Part shown: positions 11,075 through 21,152 of the stretch, piece by piece
Layout: every line of letters starts with the position of its first letter
How positions within the stretch are numbered: the stretch's first letter is position 1
From: Ceratodon purpureus
Taxonomy: Eukaryota; Streptophyta; Bryopsida; Pseudoditrichales; Ditrichaceae
Length of the DNA: 64,000 nucleotides
Assembly (NCBI GenBank): GCA_014871385.1
Contig: CM026424.1
Coordinates: 18,385,357-18,449,356, forward strand
Reading direction: 5' to 3'
Made by a program: the position numbers and the translations under genes
Notes under the pieces: model-generated
What the model saw: the letters and a program-made list of their open reading frames with translations, nothing else
Told to the model about the DNA's origin: nothing
Databases searched by the model: none

Positions 11075-11768
11075 CCCAAGCACTGTTGTCTGTGATTGCT
11101 CGTCAGCTGCCTGCAGGTACTCATTCCATGGACACTAATTCTCTGCTCTTGTCAACTTGTTGCTCCAGTTCTTATTAAGTTTCGCTCACATCTATAGGTT
11201 GTAACCGACTGTTGCCGTTTCTCAGTACTTGCCCATTGCACCATCGTTGTATACTTGCTTCAGTTAAAACCACGTGATTTCGTTCAATACTCACTAATCT
11301 GTCTGAAATCTGTGTGTATAATCTGCAAGGAATAAATAGTACACTGTTGAGTTAGCACCCAGGATAAGTACTCAGCTAGAGCAGAAATTAATGATCCCGG
11401 TTTCTCCACGTTTGATATGTATGCTACATTCTGGAAATTGGCATAGAATGATAGACGTAGTCGCCTTGCACAGCCCGGATTCTGTACTGGAAGTTGTGCA
11501 GATCCGAAGTAACTAAATCAACATAATAACATCGTGATTGTATATCTTCCCAGCCCAAGCACGGTTGTCTGTGATTGCTCTTCAGCCTGCAGGTACTCAT
11601 GAATTCTATGGACACTAATTCTCTGCTTTTGTTGGCTTGTTGCTCCAGTTCTGATTACGTTTTGCTCATTTTTTAGGTTGTAAGGTTTTCTGTTGCCGTT
11701 TCTCATTGTATATTATTGCACCATCATTATCTGATTCAGCTTTGACACGTCCTCTGTGAACGTCACAG
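11075..11768 (+). repeat. Tandemly duplicated leader upstream of MTPSL
   Basis: 11077-11250 (CAGCCCAAGCACTGTTGTCTGTGATTG..., CTGCAG|GTACTC donor, TTGCTCCAGTTCT) recurs at 11551-11730 with about 88% identity by eye. The MTPSL gene therefore has two potential 5'UTR donors (introns starting 11117 or 11593) and one plausible acceptor, GTCACAG|ATCATGG, at 11768. The second copy has no equivalent in the SPH duplicon. Confidence 0.6.
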
Positions 11769-11771
11769 ATC

Positions 11772-12965
11772 ATGGATCCAATCACAGCAGAGGGACATTC
11801 CCTCTTGCATCCTGAGATGCATCTGCCAGAGAGCGAACTACCACCTTTACTCCCTTCAATGGCCATTGAGGGCCTGCCCACAATGCAACAGTCCATGTAT
11901 TTGCCAGAAGCAGAGAAACTTTTGATGACATATGCGGAGCGCTGGCAGATTGTTTCCTTGGAGTCCTTCTTTCTTCTAGGCCTTTCATTGACTGGGTTCA
12001 TTCACTCAGGAGTGATCTCGGTGGACCGTCTTGTGGCAATGGCCATCTTGTATGGCATTCTGTTTGTGGTGGATGATCTCTTCATTGACAGCCCAAATGA
12101 TATTCTTCTTGGTCAATATGGCATTGCTCCTAGTATTCGTAACAGTCCTGACCAGATAAAAGAATATCTTGACAAGGTTTTGAATGAGATTTTTGGTCAG
12201 AAATCCAAACCTCTGCCAAGTTCAGCCAATCCAGTTGAGATGATCTTTTGGGAGGTAGGACATGACATCCTACGTTTGTCCAATCCAGAATGGTTCGACA
12301 CTTTTGTGGATGGTATCAACGAATGGTTCCAAGCAAGCATTTCTAGCCATGCTGATATTGTGTCGGGCCACAACTTATGCGTGCAAGACTTGAAGTCTTA
12401 CAGTAGTATGCGTGCTGGAAATTTTGGTGGAACATTTATCCAACTGCTGCAGGAGTTTGCGAGCAACTGTTACCTGAGTGAAGAACTGCGCTCACTTCCT
12501 TTCATGCTGGAGGCAAAGAATGCTGCAACAATGCATATGGCTTTCGTCAATGACATCTATTCCTACCACAAGGAGAGCATGCAAGAAGAAAATCCACGCA
12601 ACTTGATCACGGTCTTGATGGCATCCGAAGCGAAAACGTTTGTCCAAGCCGTACATGCGGCTATTGGTTTGGCCAACTTACATGCTCGTACTATCTTGAA
12701 TTTGGAGATGAAGACCTCAAACTCTGCTGTACAACGTCACTTGCAAGGCCTCAAAGAACTCATTGCTGGCCAACTTTACTACAGCACTGTGCAGGAACGC
12801 TACCGACATCCAGACTCATTTTTTCCAGAGCTCAGAGTTGTCATTGCTTCTCCACCAATTGCGAGCCACTCAACCAACGGCGAGAGCCCTGGCCAAGCCC
12901 ATAATACACCGGCAGGAGTGCCGCTCCCCATCGGCCAAACTGTCAGTCTGATACCCGGGCCCTAA
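11772..12965 (+). CDS. Microbial-type terpene synthase-like protein (MTPSL)
   Basis: A single uninterrupted 397-residue frame encodes a class I terpene synthase alpha-domain protein. Residues ~98-106 read FVVDDLFID, an Asp-rich metal-binding motif (DDxxxD form). Residues 260-268 read NDIYSYHKE, a perfect NDxxSxxxE (NSE) motif. R214 lies about 46 residues before the NSE motif, as expected for the diphosphate sensor, and RY at 343-344 fits the C-terminal RY pair. Length and lack of a plastid-type beta domain fit the MTPSL class of non-seed plants rather than typical plant terpene synthases. The expected activity is ionisation and cyclisation of a prenyl diphosphate (probably farnesyl or geranyl) in the cytosol; the product cannot be predicted. 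The ~30 N-terminal and ~45 C-terminal residues are Pro/Ser-rich and poorly conserved-looking. The start is the first ATG after a likely 5'UTR intron acceptor at 11768. Confidence 0.9.
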   Translation: MDPITAEGHSLLHPEMHLPESELPPLLPSMAIEGLPTMQQSMYLPEAEKLLMTYAERWQIVSLESFFLLGLSLTGFIHSGVISVDRLVAMAILYGILFVVDDLFIDSPNDILLGQYGIAPSIRNSPDQIKEYLDKVLNEIFGQKSKPLPSSANPVEMIFWEVGHDILRLSNPEWFDTFVDGINEWFQASISSHADIVSGHNLCVQDLKSYSSMRAGNFGGTFIQLLQEFASNCYLSEELRSLPFMLEAKNAATMHMAFVNDIYSYHKESMQEENPRNLITVLMASEAKTFVQAVHAAIGLANLHARTILNLEMKTSNSAVQRHLQGLKELIAGQLYYSTVQERYRHPDSFFPELRVVIASPPIASHSTNGESPGQAHNTPAGVPLPIGQTVSLIPGP

Positions 12966-13740
12966 ACTTGGTTTCTAGTGATGTGTCGCATGCAACTCCG
13001 CTCCTGATCCTGGTTATCAAAGAATGGTCCGAAACTCTCCCACCGTGCTGTCTTCTGCACTTGGGATTATATATGGAGAGGCCGCTCAACAACAGTACGT
13101 GAATAATAGTGTTGAATTGCCCAATGTGATAGGTTACCAGGTAGTTCATGTGTGTAAGAGTTACAGTTATGCTTGGTTAAGCCAATAAAACCTGCTACGA
13201 TGACGTTTCTTTAACTGGATCGAATTGCCTCATGCTTGCGACGTTCAAGTCATAAACAAATGCTGCAGATTCTGGATGCAAATCTGTAATTGAATGACTG
13301 GAGCCATGGATGCATATGTCAAATCTGGGTGTGAATGATCATGTCACGTCGGTGTTATGCTATATGGAAGGCTTCCTCTTTTGCAATTAACCCCTCACAG
13401 CAAACCAAATTATAGGTTCATGACATGCCTGAAGTCCTTTGGCTCTGAATAGTCTCCTTGACCATCCTCATCGAAAAGCTGATTTGGTGTTACATAAACT
13501 AATATGTGCGAGACCTCATCAGTACAGACATAATCGTGCATAAGTCGCATTTACAATCTGGTCAGTTAATCTCGTAGGTCATGGTATCTTCCCACCATCG
13601 CGAACATTGAAAAATTTAGTGCTAGCATTTATTTCTTGGTGTAGACAATCAACCGTTTCAACTCCATCATAGAGCACTGGATTCCTTTTCAGGATTACCT
13701 GGAAGCAAGTCTGTCGATGAAATTATATCATATGGAATTT

Positions 13741-14059
13741 ATTTCTGGAATAGTAAAGATGTAAAATGTATCTTTTACGATATGTAGGTTTCTTCTGTTA
13801 CCAAATTATACAAATCCAATTTGGTTTTTTTCCATAAGTTTTTTTTTTTTTTTAGTAAATGTAGTTCTACAATTGCTACATTGCTAACTGTAAAAACGAC
13901 ATAACATTTAACAATAGTTCTACAATTGCAAAAATTCTTGACCTTACGGTACTTCTCCAACATAGTGTAAAGCAGCCCCATGTAGGAGTTCCTTTACTTT
14001 CTAGTAGTCACTGTACAGTACTGTACATGCTGTGTTTGGGAGGAATTCTGAGATAAAAT
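13741..14059. other. AT-rich gap, no gene seen
   Basis: This stretch contains a T-rich run at ~13838-13853 and a direct repeat of AGTTCTACAATTGC (about 13863 and 13916). No gene or RNA is recognised. The 3'UTR of the minus-strand BTB-type gene probably lies here. Confidence 0.4.
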
Positions 14060-15448
14060 TTAGTACGGGAATTCGCACAGAAGATCACCACCCGGAATCA
14101 CAAGCTTGATCCGATCAGACCCTGCCGCAACTTCGGAGACCAGGCGCTTGATCCAAGACTTGTGAGCCTCTGTAAAAGACCGTCCACACACAGGATCCAA
14201 CAGAGCGCTCATCCAAAACTTCTCCTGCTCCAGTTGAGGCAACGTCATGAGAAACCTGGTCACGAATTCTCCAACGCGTTCTTCATCACGGTCTAAGAAT
14301 CGAAGAATCCAACACCAGTCATTGACCAGAGAAATTCGTTGCGGAGTATCTAGAAACATGCGGCCTTCCAGCACATCCTGAAAGATTGGGCCGATCACAA
14401 CTTGAGCCCATTTTTTCAGCATGTCGTCTGGGTATCTGCCGTCTGGGATTGGGATATACTTGACATTGTCCTTCATCTCACATGACAACGGTGTAGCCTT
14501 GACAAGAGCCTCTAGAATTCCTTGCGCTGCTGTGGCTCTCCTTGATACCTTGAAAAGCCAGCACAAGTTATGCATGTCCCGTTGAACGCTCTCACTTCCG
14601 GTGCCGTCGTCATCGTCGTGAAGCGAATTCGTGATCGATCCCAGGAGTCGTTCAGTTTCTTCCTTGATAAGAGTCAGGGCGAACTGCAGGACGTCGTCGT
14701 TGCATGTCCCAGACATGACTGTATGGAGAGCTCCAGCAAATTTGATGCTGCTGTCAGGACAAGAGCATAAGGCTTCTCTCCATGACTTTGGACCTGGGGT
14801 TGAATCATTGGGAATGGCATGCCGCAAGTAGCCACTCAGCATTTCCTGTGAACATTGTGAAAGCTTGTTCTTCTGATCTTCTTCGGTCAAGGGCTGCTCA
14901 TTTAGTAAGCGCGCTCTCAAATCGCTCGCTGTGACGAAAGGCAGATGCCCCGCCTCATAGAACTCATGGATTTGCTTCTCCTCGCTGATAGACCAGACCG
15001 ATGCAGCTAGGTACTTCACTCCTAAGCTTAGAAGATCTTGGAATAGGATTTGGGACGCCACCTTGAGAAGCTCAATGCAGAAGGCAATGCTCGGAATTGG
15101 CTTGAACAGATAGTGCATTCGGGAGAAGCAGTCTTTGTAATACACCATATCCGTTTGAGCTTCAAGGTAAAAATCCATTTCCAGGGGCGTCCGCTTTCGT
15201 TGAGTCCATCGCTCACTTAGACCAGTTTCAAAGAATTGGCTGCACCGGCGCAGTCTGCCCGACTCCACCTTGATCTTCCCCAAGCACAACCTGTATTTCA
15301 TTTCAGCCTTTTCAGCCTTTCTGCTGCTTCGTTTCCTCTTGCAGGTGGTGCTTCCAGCTTGGTCGAAGGACGAGCAGCTTGCCACAATTTTCTCCACCAA
15401 GTGTATCGTAACGTCGCCATATAAGGTATTCCTGATCTTATCATTCAT
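14060..15448 (-). CDS. BTB/POZ-domain protein, plant-specific family
   Basis: One 462-residue frame. The N-terminal ~110 residues (GDVTIHLVEK..., then SQFFETGLSERW) fit the diverged BTB fold of a plant family related to Arabidopsis At1g63850/At3g05675-type proteins. This assignment rests on motif resemblance only. A Lys/Arg-rich insert at ~37-50 (CKRKRSSRKAEKAEMK) sits within the BTB region and could be a nuclear signal. The middle part shows the family pattern of a short helix block after the BTB (LLKVASQILFQDLLSLGVKYLAAS, then WSISEEKQI). The C-terminal half (WLFKVSRRATAAQGILEALVK, later DWCWILRFLDRDEE) resembles the family's conserved C-terminal region. BTB proteins of this type are thought to be CUL3 adaptors or transcriptional regulators, but no function can be stated for this one. 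The ATG at 15448 gives a complete domain. An additional 5' exon is not excluded. Confidence 0.7.
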   Translation of the reverse strand: MNDKIRNTLYGDVTIHLVEKIVASCSSFDQAGSTTCKRKRSSRKAEKAEMKYRLCLGKIKVESGRLRRCSQFFETGLSERWTQRKRTPLEMDFYLEAQTDMVYYKDCFSRMHYLFKPIPSIAFCIELLKVASQILFQDLLSLGVKYLAASVWSISEEKQIHEFYEAGHLPFVTASDLRARLLNEQPLTEEDQKNKLSQCSQEMLSGYLRHAIPNDSTPGPKSWREALCSCPDSSIKFAGALHTVMSGTCNDDVLQFALTLIKEETERLLGSITNSLHDDDDGTGSESVQRDMHNLCWLFKVSRRATAAQGILEALVKATPLSCEMKDNVKYIPIPDGRYPDDMLKKWAQVVIGPIFQDVLEGRMFLDTPQRISLVNDWCWILRFLDRDEERVGEFVTRFLMTLPQLEQEKFWMSALLDPVCGRSFTEAHKSWIKRLVSEVAAGSDRIKLVIPGGDLLCEFPY

Positions 15449-16159
15449 ATTTCCTTAGACTGCGCTTGTCGTTCCAAGAGCTCAACAAAAGTTCACTTAC
15501 TGAACACAGGGACATGATGGTTATGAGGATTCGCCCAATGGGCTTTAGAGGTGAAGAATCAACAATTAGGGGACGTCCTTGACATTCAAAGACCATGTTG
15601 GGTGAGAGCTGCGGTGCAATTAACGATACATAGACGTTTAAGAGCGCAACATCAGCCATTATAAATGCTTTGATGCAACGAAAGAGCAACCAAGGCAGAA
15701 TTGGTTGATTTCGGGACCTGCTGATACGACCTTGATCAAAGTGCGCTTGAGGCTCCTGCACACTAGCGGCTTCGCATCGGCTGTGCGCAACACAAGGTCT
15801 CGGTTGTCGCGAGAGTGTTGTTGCCGCCAAGACTAGGGTTTAGGGAAGCTTGAATTCATTTTGCGAGCTCTTCTACCGAGCTTCCTCAGTCTGGAGGATG
15901 AGGGATCTCTACGCTTGAATCCCTTGCGCCACTCAAAATCCTACAAATTCTATTCAAGAGAGAAGGCCTTGTTTCGATGGAGTGCGGCTATATACGGCAG
16001 CGGCATCCGCGTAACATGTACGAGAGGGCTCTACTCTTTTGGTTGATTATTGATAAAGTAATCGATCTAGGGACAATCCAGTTACTTGGAAGTTCACTAA
16101 CGAAACGTGGGCTTCTCTTTGGTTGATCCTGTGTGAATTTGCATCTTCGTGTTTAGTCC

Positions 16160-16405
16160 CTTATGCAGTTTTCGCCTTCTAGTTTCTACTTGAATACGCG
16201 TCATTAATCGAGCTCATCAGTGAATCAATTAAACAGTCAACATTCAAAAGTACTGGAAATTCTCAGACAGTATGCCGTAGCAACGGAATTGTAAATGGTG
16301 TGCAATCAAGCTTCTCTATTGGCCTCGCTCTCGCATTCAGTTGGACGATACTGGACATGCTTCTTTGACGGGAAAGGAAATTTCCAAAGTCTGCAGAGTG
16401 TCATC
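16160..16405 (+). repeat. Diverged copy of the segment left of the palindrome
   Basis: Aligns in direct orientation with 121-385 (see that entry). Identity is roughly 75-80% by eye with small indels. Confidence 0.6.
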
Positions 16406-17264
16406 GGTGTGTTAGTTTCAGCGAGAATTTCAAAGCATTGTTGCACGTGCGCTAACAAATGTTCTACTGGACAACGTGACCAGGCAGCTTTTAATATTAA
16501 TTGTTTTTCTGATGTTGAATTCATGCATCTGGTGTGCAGGAAATAAACCCGTATTTAGTGCCGGTGGAGCTCCTCCAGAAAGGTTTGCTGTTATCTACTC
16601 GATCAGGTGATTATTGCACTTGTTACCGACTCGTAAAAGACACCCACTTGTGTTTAAGTATATGTATGGAAATTAATGTTTTGTTTAAGCATAATATGGG
16701 AAGTTTGGTTCAAATTCTGGCAATCTCGATGCTACAGTTGTGAACTGGTTGTTTCACATCCAATTTGTTTACAAAGTAACTTCGACCAACTCCTAGGGGA
16801 AACGAGCTAATTTGCGTGACACTTTCACTTGAGATTTCAAATAATGAAACTGAGAGCAGTTGTGAAATAAGCTTCAGCTACGAGTTTTGAAGTGTTCCAT
16901 CTCAGACGATTAATCTGCTCTAAAAGCATTTCATAGGTCAATTTGAAAGTGTATCATCTGTGTCGCTTATATCAAAGGTTTTAAGCCTATTGTTCGGTGT
17001 TCGGAAAGTATTTCTCTTCAGCGAAACTTACCGGAAGTTCGTCGATCTACAGTCTTTGCAGTTGAACTGTAGCAGCAGAAACACTGTACCCAGCGAATGA
17101 TATTGGAAATTAGCTTCCAAAGTTGTTCTAATTGGGACACTTGAGCGCATACGTGTGGGACATTGATATTTTTTGTATGATTTTTGGATTGAAAATATTG
17201 CTTCATCAGTCCTAATGAGCTGTAAACTTTTCCCAAAGCCATTCACGCTACTACAAATGTCCTT

Positions 17265-17435
17265 CAAGGACTTGAAAGACGGCTCTCAAACCCCTTTCAT
17301 ATCGGAAACCGACTGGGTACAGTTAAGATTTGAGTTGTGTACCAAAAAATAAAATTATTGCTACGTTGCACTGTTGCGAACTTGCGCAGCAGCTGAGCAG
17401 AGCAGAGTGTGTGGATGGTGGAAACAAAATACAAT
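17265..17435 (+). repeat. Segment repeated at about 21450-21590
   Basis: Both copies run CTTTCATATC.GAAA.C versus CTTTGATATCTGAAAGCC, then TACAGTTAA.ATTTGAGT, and end with GCAGAGTGTGTGGATGGTGGAAAC or a close variant. In the right duplicon this segment interrupts homology with the left copy, so it may be an inserted repeat. Confidence 0.5.
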
Positions 17436-17560
17436 ATATTATTTGGTGTTTTTTAATATCTATGACAGATTTATATATAACAATAGAAGTTTGAAATAAA
17501 TTATATATTATTACGTCTTCTAAAATCTTTCAGAGATTTTTATATACAATTTAAGTTTGA

Positions 17561-17563
<3 letters not shown>

Positions 17564-17623
<60 letters not shown>
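17564..17623. repeat. TA dinucleotide microsatellite (about 30 units)
   Basis: An uninterrupted AT/TA run in an already AT-rich context. Probably length-variable. Confidence 0.95.
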
Positions 17624-17625
<2 letters not shown>

Positions 17626-17819
17626 CTTCTGAGATTTTAAGTCCTCTAAAATATGCTATTTGCATCTATTTTATATAATTATTTTATTGCTAATACAAAA
17701 AGTATATCATTTACTTCAAATAGCTTCAAAAGCATATCATGGAGTATTTATGTTTTCTTGACTACCTTCCATCTTTGTTGATACAATAGTAATTAGCAAT
17801 CATGGCATTTTACCGTAAT

Positions 17820-18599
17820 TTAGATTGTATCAAACTTGGATACATGGGGTTGCACATAATCATACCAAAAATCTGGAAATCCCAAACTATTTAGCTCTTT
17901 GATGCCCTTATCGTGGACCTCACTCAAAACAAATGACAAGGTATTTATGAAATCTGCTATACACATTTGGTATTCATCATTGGCATCTTTGTTTTCTTCT
18001 AGATTGATAATCCTTGAATTGCATGTGTTGGTCATGGCCTCTTCAATGGTGCCAAATTCCATATAATCCCACCATGGCATTGGAAATCCCAAGCTAATAT
18101 TGATTCCTTCTCCATCCTCGTCTTGTACCTTGTATAGAATAAGGGGCAATACATCCATCAAATCCGAAATGCCCAAATGATCAACACTTGTAGTAGTAGT
18201 ACCATTAGTGGGAGAGAGGTCTTCCTCAAAAGAAAGGATTGCTTGTTGTTCATGCACTAGTAGAAATATGGTCCTTAATGACTCGTCCATAATGACTTAA
18301 GTAGTCCAAAATGTCTCAATTTGAATCATTTTGGACCATAGTAAGTCATTATGGACGAGTCATTAAGGACCATATTTCTACTAGTGATGAAGATTTTGAA
18401 AGTGACAATTGTCTTCATTTGTGGCATGGAATTTTTCCAAGTCATTGGAAAGTCCATGTGACAATGAATTTGGATTGTCTAAGTTTTTCTCCACATTGAG
18501 CAACTCAAGTAGAATGTTTGTGATGGCCTTGTCATTCAAGGTATGTGTATCCATGGCAACTTGTTGATTGAAGGTGATATGCTCCATGAGTCCCTTCAA
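17820..18599 (-). pseudogene. Unrecognised internally repetitive gene, interrupted by a CACTA miniature element
   Basis: The minus-strand frame runs from ~18599 to 18390, is broken by the insertion at 18255-18386, and resumes to a stop at 17820. Ignoring the insertion and one copy of its target duplication, the two halves join in the same frame (...FQNLH then EQQAIL...), so the host gene was intact before insertion. The protein has three related modules of ~35-40 residues. The last two read DLMDVLPLILYKV...SLGFPMPWWDYM and DFINTLSFVLSEV...SLGFPDFWYDYV; the first is AITNILLELLNVEK.... It is acidic and rich in Asn/Asp. I do not recognise the family. The upstream limit is uncertain: an in-frame TAG lies just beyond 18599, and the first ATG is near 18587. 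Confidence 0.5.
18255..18386. mobile_element. CACTA-type foldback miniature element (132 bp)
   Basis: Begins CACTAGTAGAAATATGG and ends with the reverse complement CCATATTTCTACTAGTG. The outer 45 bp on each side are perfectly complementary, and most of the interior (GTCCAAAATG...CATTTTGGAC) also pairs. It is flanked by the direct 3-bp repeat ATG (18252-18254 and 18387-18389), matching the 3-bp target duplication and CACTA ends of En/Spm-like transposons. It carries no transposase, so it is a non-autonomous derivative. Confidence 0.9.
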
Positions 18600-19319
18600 A
18601 TTGGATTTCCTCCACTATGTATAAATGTGAAAAAGCTGTACACTAGTACAATAATAATATGATGATCAAGACTATGAAATGATCAATGCAAGAAGTAGAG
18701 AATGACTCATCCTATGGTCCAAGGTGACCTTATATTGATACTTGGTACCTTGGAAAAAATGCAAAAGTAGGAATGAAGTTGCTTGTAGGCCAAGTTTGCT
18801 TAGTCACCTTTTAGAAAAAGTAAAATGAAAATGATTATATTTATAGACTTGCAAAATGTAAAAGCAGAAGATCTAGGAAATTGTGTATTATTATGCAACT
18901 ATGATGTACATGATACAACTTTGCTTATATGTACATGAAGGATAGATTTAATTCATTATTTGCTTCATATTGTAAACTCCATGATTTATTGATGAACGAT
19001 TTTTGTTACAATGTTGGATGAAGTCATAATGATAGGGATAAAATTCACTGGTTTGAATTTTTAACTTTTAATCTATTTATATCAAATCAATATGTGTAAG
19101 AAAAATCTAAGACATTGATATGCTTCAGGAGTACTTCTGTTAACTCTAGTAGTATGATATCCAGCTTGATGGATTGCAATCTGATTGTATCCGCTTGAGT
19201 GAGGTGGGAAGATGCTATCTTTAAATGAAAATGGTCTAGTATGTTGCCGTCACACACTCCTTCGGAATAGTTCATTTCTGATGTGAAACCAGTGAGTGCC
19301 CGGCCATGGTCACGGAACA
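18600..19319. other. AT-rich gap, no gene supported
   Basis: Contains only short frames, the longest on the minus strand at ~19087-19320 without a convincing ATG or homology. May include promoter or 5' exons of the interrupted repetitive gene. Confidence 0.35.
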
Positions 19320-20063
19320 AATTTTATCGACAGGCTTGCTTCCGGGTTTTCCTGGAAGGAATCTGCTCTATGTTTGAGTTGAAACGATTGGTTGTCTACA
19401 CCAAGGATTAAATGCTGCTAAAATTTTCCATGTTTTCTTGTTCGCAATGGTGGGAAGATACCATGACCTACGAGATTAACTGACCAGATTGTGACCGCGT
19501 CAATCTTGCGGCTTATGCACGATATGAGGTCTTGCACATTTTAGTTTATGTATCACCATATCAGCATATCGATGGGGATGGTCAAGGAGACTAAATTCAG
19601 AGCCAACTTTAGGGACTTCAGACATGATATCGTTAACCTATAATTTGGTTTGCTGTGAGGGGTTCATTGCAAAAGAGTAAGCCTTCCATATAGCATTATA
19701 ACACCGACGTGACATGATCATTCACAACCAGATTTGGCATATGCATCCATGGCTCCAGTCATTCAATTACAGATTTCCATCCAGAATCTGCAGCATTTGT
19801 TTATCACTTGAACGTCGCAAGCATTAAGCAATTCGACCCAGTTATAGAAACGTCATCGCAGCGGGTTTTATTGGCTTAACCAAGCATAACTGTAACTCGT
19901 ACACACATGAACTACCTGGTAACCACATTGGACAATTCAACACTATTATTCACGATGAGGCCTTCACAACTAATTCAGAGCTCTAATTTATTTGCGCACA
20001 ACCTTGATTAGCTGTTTAAGTAGAAGTCTAGTCCTCTGGTACATTCAGGAGCCTCGGAATTAA

Positions 20064-20477
20064 TCATCCCCAGGTCTTGATGAACTTGGAGTTGCACCAG
20101 AACCCTTCGTTCAGCACCTGCCAGAAGCAGTGGTCTATTCCAAGGCATTCGCAAGGACGATGTGCAAAGCTGAAGCCCTTGAACACATCAATGGTGGTGG
20201 TAGGTTTGCCCGCCGCCGCAAAAGTACACGTGAAGACTTCGCCGCCGAGGATACTTGGAGTTAACGTGTGCACAAATCTGTTGAACGGCGGCATGGACTG
20301 CCGACCGAGGTCCTTGCCATTCAAGGTGCAATGCAGGTTCAGTATCTGTCCAACTTTAACCAATTCGTTCTCGACCGTAATAGTCAGCGTCGCCCCCTTC
20401 ACCAGATCAATTGGTGATACAATGATTTGCAGGAGCAAGCACGCCATGATGATTCGGAAACTGGTAGAGGATGCCAT
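20064..20477 (-). CDS. Secreted S-protein homologue (SPH / plant self-incompatibility S1 family)
   Basis: The 137-residue protein starts MASSTSFRII with a hydrophobic signal peptide (about residues 8-28, cleavage near VKG-A). The mature part shows the S1-family pattern: TLTITVENEL, then QILNLHCTLNGKDLG (the conserved HC.s.ddDLG block), then GEVFTCTF, and a Cys-rich end, CECLGIDHCFWQVLNEGFWC (the family's C..W.V...G.y block). Length is typical (~120-140). SPH proteins are small secreted beta-sheet ligands. The founding member is the poppy stigma S-determinant, and most others have unknown function. A frame starting upstream at 20510 has no ATG; the ATG at 20477 begins the signal peptide. A 5'UTR intron is likely, with donor CTGCAG|GTACTC (exon end 20896) and acceptor GTACACAG|GAG (exon start 20490). 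The upstream cassette is shared with MTPSL. Confidence 0.8.
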   Translation of the reverse strand: MASSTSFRIIMACLLLQIIVSPIDLVKGATLTITVENELVKVGQILNLHCTLNGKDLGRQSMPPFNRFVHTLTPSILGGEVFTCTFAAAGKPTTTIDVFKGFSFAHRPCECLGIDHCFWQVLNEGFWCNSKFIKTWG

Positions 20478-20992
20478 GCTGGAAATTCTCCTGTGTACAT
20501 ATAAAACCACATGAATCTTGTGTTGATTTAATTGGTTCGGATTTCAATTACAATGTCCAGTACAGAGTGCGGGCTATGCAAACCGACTACGTGGGTGCCA
20601 ATGTCCACAATGCTGCATACAAGTTAAACGTGAACAGACCTGGATTGCTAATCGTAGCTCTAGCAGAATACTTTGTTCCTTGCAAATTATACACACAGAT
20701 TTCAGACAGATAATTGAGTTATGAACGAAATCTCGTGGTTTTAACTGAAGTAAGTACACAACGATGGTGCAATGGGCAAGTGAGAAACGGCAATGTTCAG
20801 TCGGTTACAACCTAAAGATGTGAGCGAAACTTAATAAGAACTAGAGCAACAAGCTGTCGACAAGAGCAGAGAATTAGTGTCCATGGAATGAGTACCTGCA
20901 GGCAGCTGACGAGAAATCACAGACAACAGTGCTTGGGCTGAGAAGACGTCACGGTGGCCGAAGTGGAAGTGAAGACGTCAGGGTGGTAGTCA

Positions 20993-21002
20993 ATATATAT
21001 AG
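20993..21002 (-). promoter_or_regulatory. TATA box of the SPH cassette
   Basis: On the minus strand GCCTATATATATTGAC precedes the conserved leader with two TGACGTC cores. It corresponds to 11002-11009 in the MTPSL copy. Confidence 0.5.
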
Positions 21003-21021
21003 GCTGAGACACAACCAAGCC

Positions 21022-21152
21022 TACCGAGGCACAATCTGCCCACCGAGGCACAATCTGCCCACCGAGGCACAATCTGCCCACCGAGGCACAATCTGCCCAC
21101 CGAGGCACAGTCTACCCACCGAGGCACAATCTGCCCACCGAGGCACAGATTG
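21022..21152. repeat. 19-bp minisatellite, seven units, just upstream of the SPH TATA
   Basis: The unit CACCGAGGCACAATCTGCC is repeated about seven times with few substitutions (unit 5 has CAGTCTACC). The left duplicon copy has only one recognisable related unit (GTGCCTCGGTGGG near 10972). The array therefore expanded after the duplication, about 20-150 bp from the TATA box. Confidence 0.9.

Larger units (their letters stand above)
10156..13740 (+). repeat. Left copy of the inverted duplicon (around MTPSL)
   Basis: Several long blocks match 19320-22270 in reverse complement. 10157-10400 matches 22010-22262, 10590-10860 matches 21380-21840 with an insertion, 10920-11545 matches 20500-21240, and 13097-13740 matches 19320-19945. 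Identity looks like 80-90% by eye. The block 11546-13096, holding the MTPSL gene, has no counterpart. The right copy has an SPH gene at the equivalent place. Confidence 0.85.
15449..17819. other. Intergenic mosaic without a recognisable gene
   Basis: 15449-15830 has an open minus-strand frame of 129 codons that could be leader sequence or chance. 16160-16405 duplicates 121-385. 17265-17435 is a diverged direct copy of 21450-21590 (shared GAGCAGAGTGTGT.GATGGTGGAAAC). A long TA microsatellite lies at 17564-17623. No protein or RNA gene is supported. Confidence 0.45.

Noticed and set aside
20077..20514. 145-codon plus-strand frame opposite the SPH gene
   Set aside because: It is the antisense shadow of the SPH coding sequence, which has a signal peptide and the family motifs.
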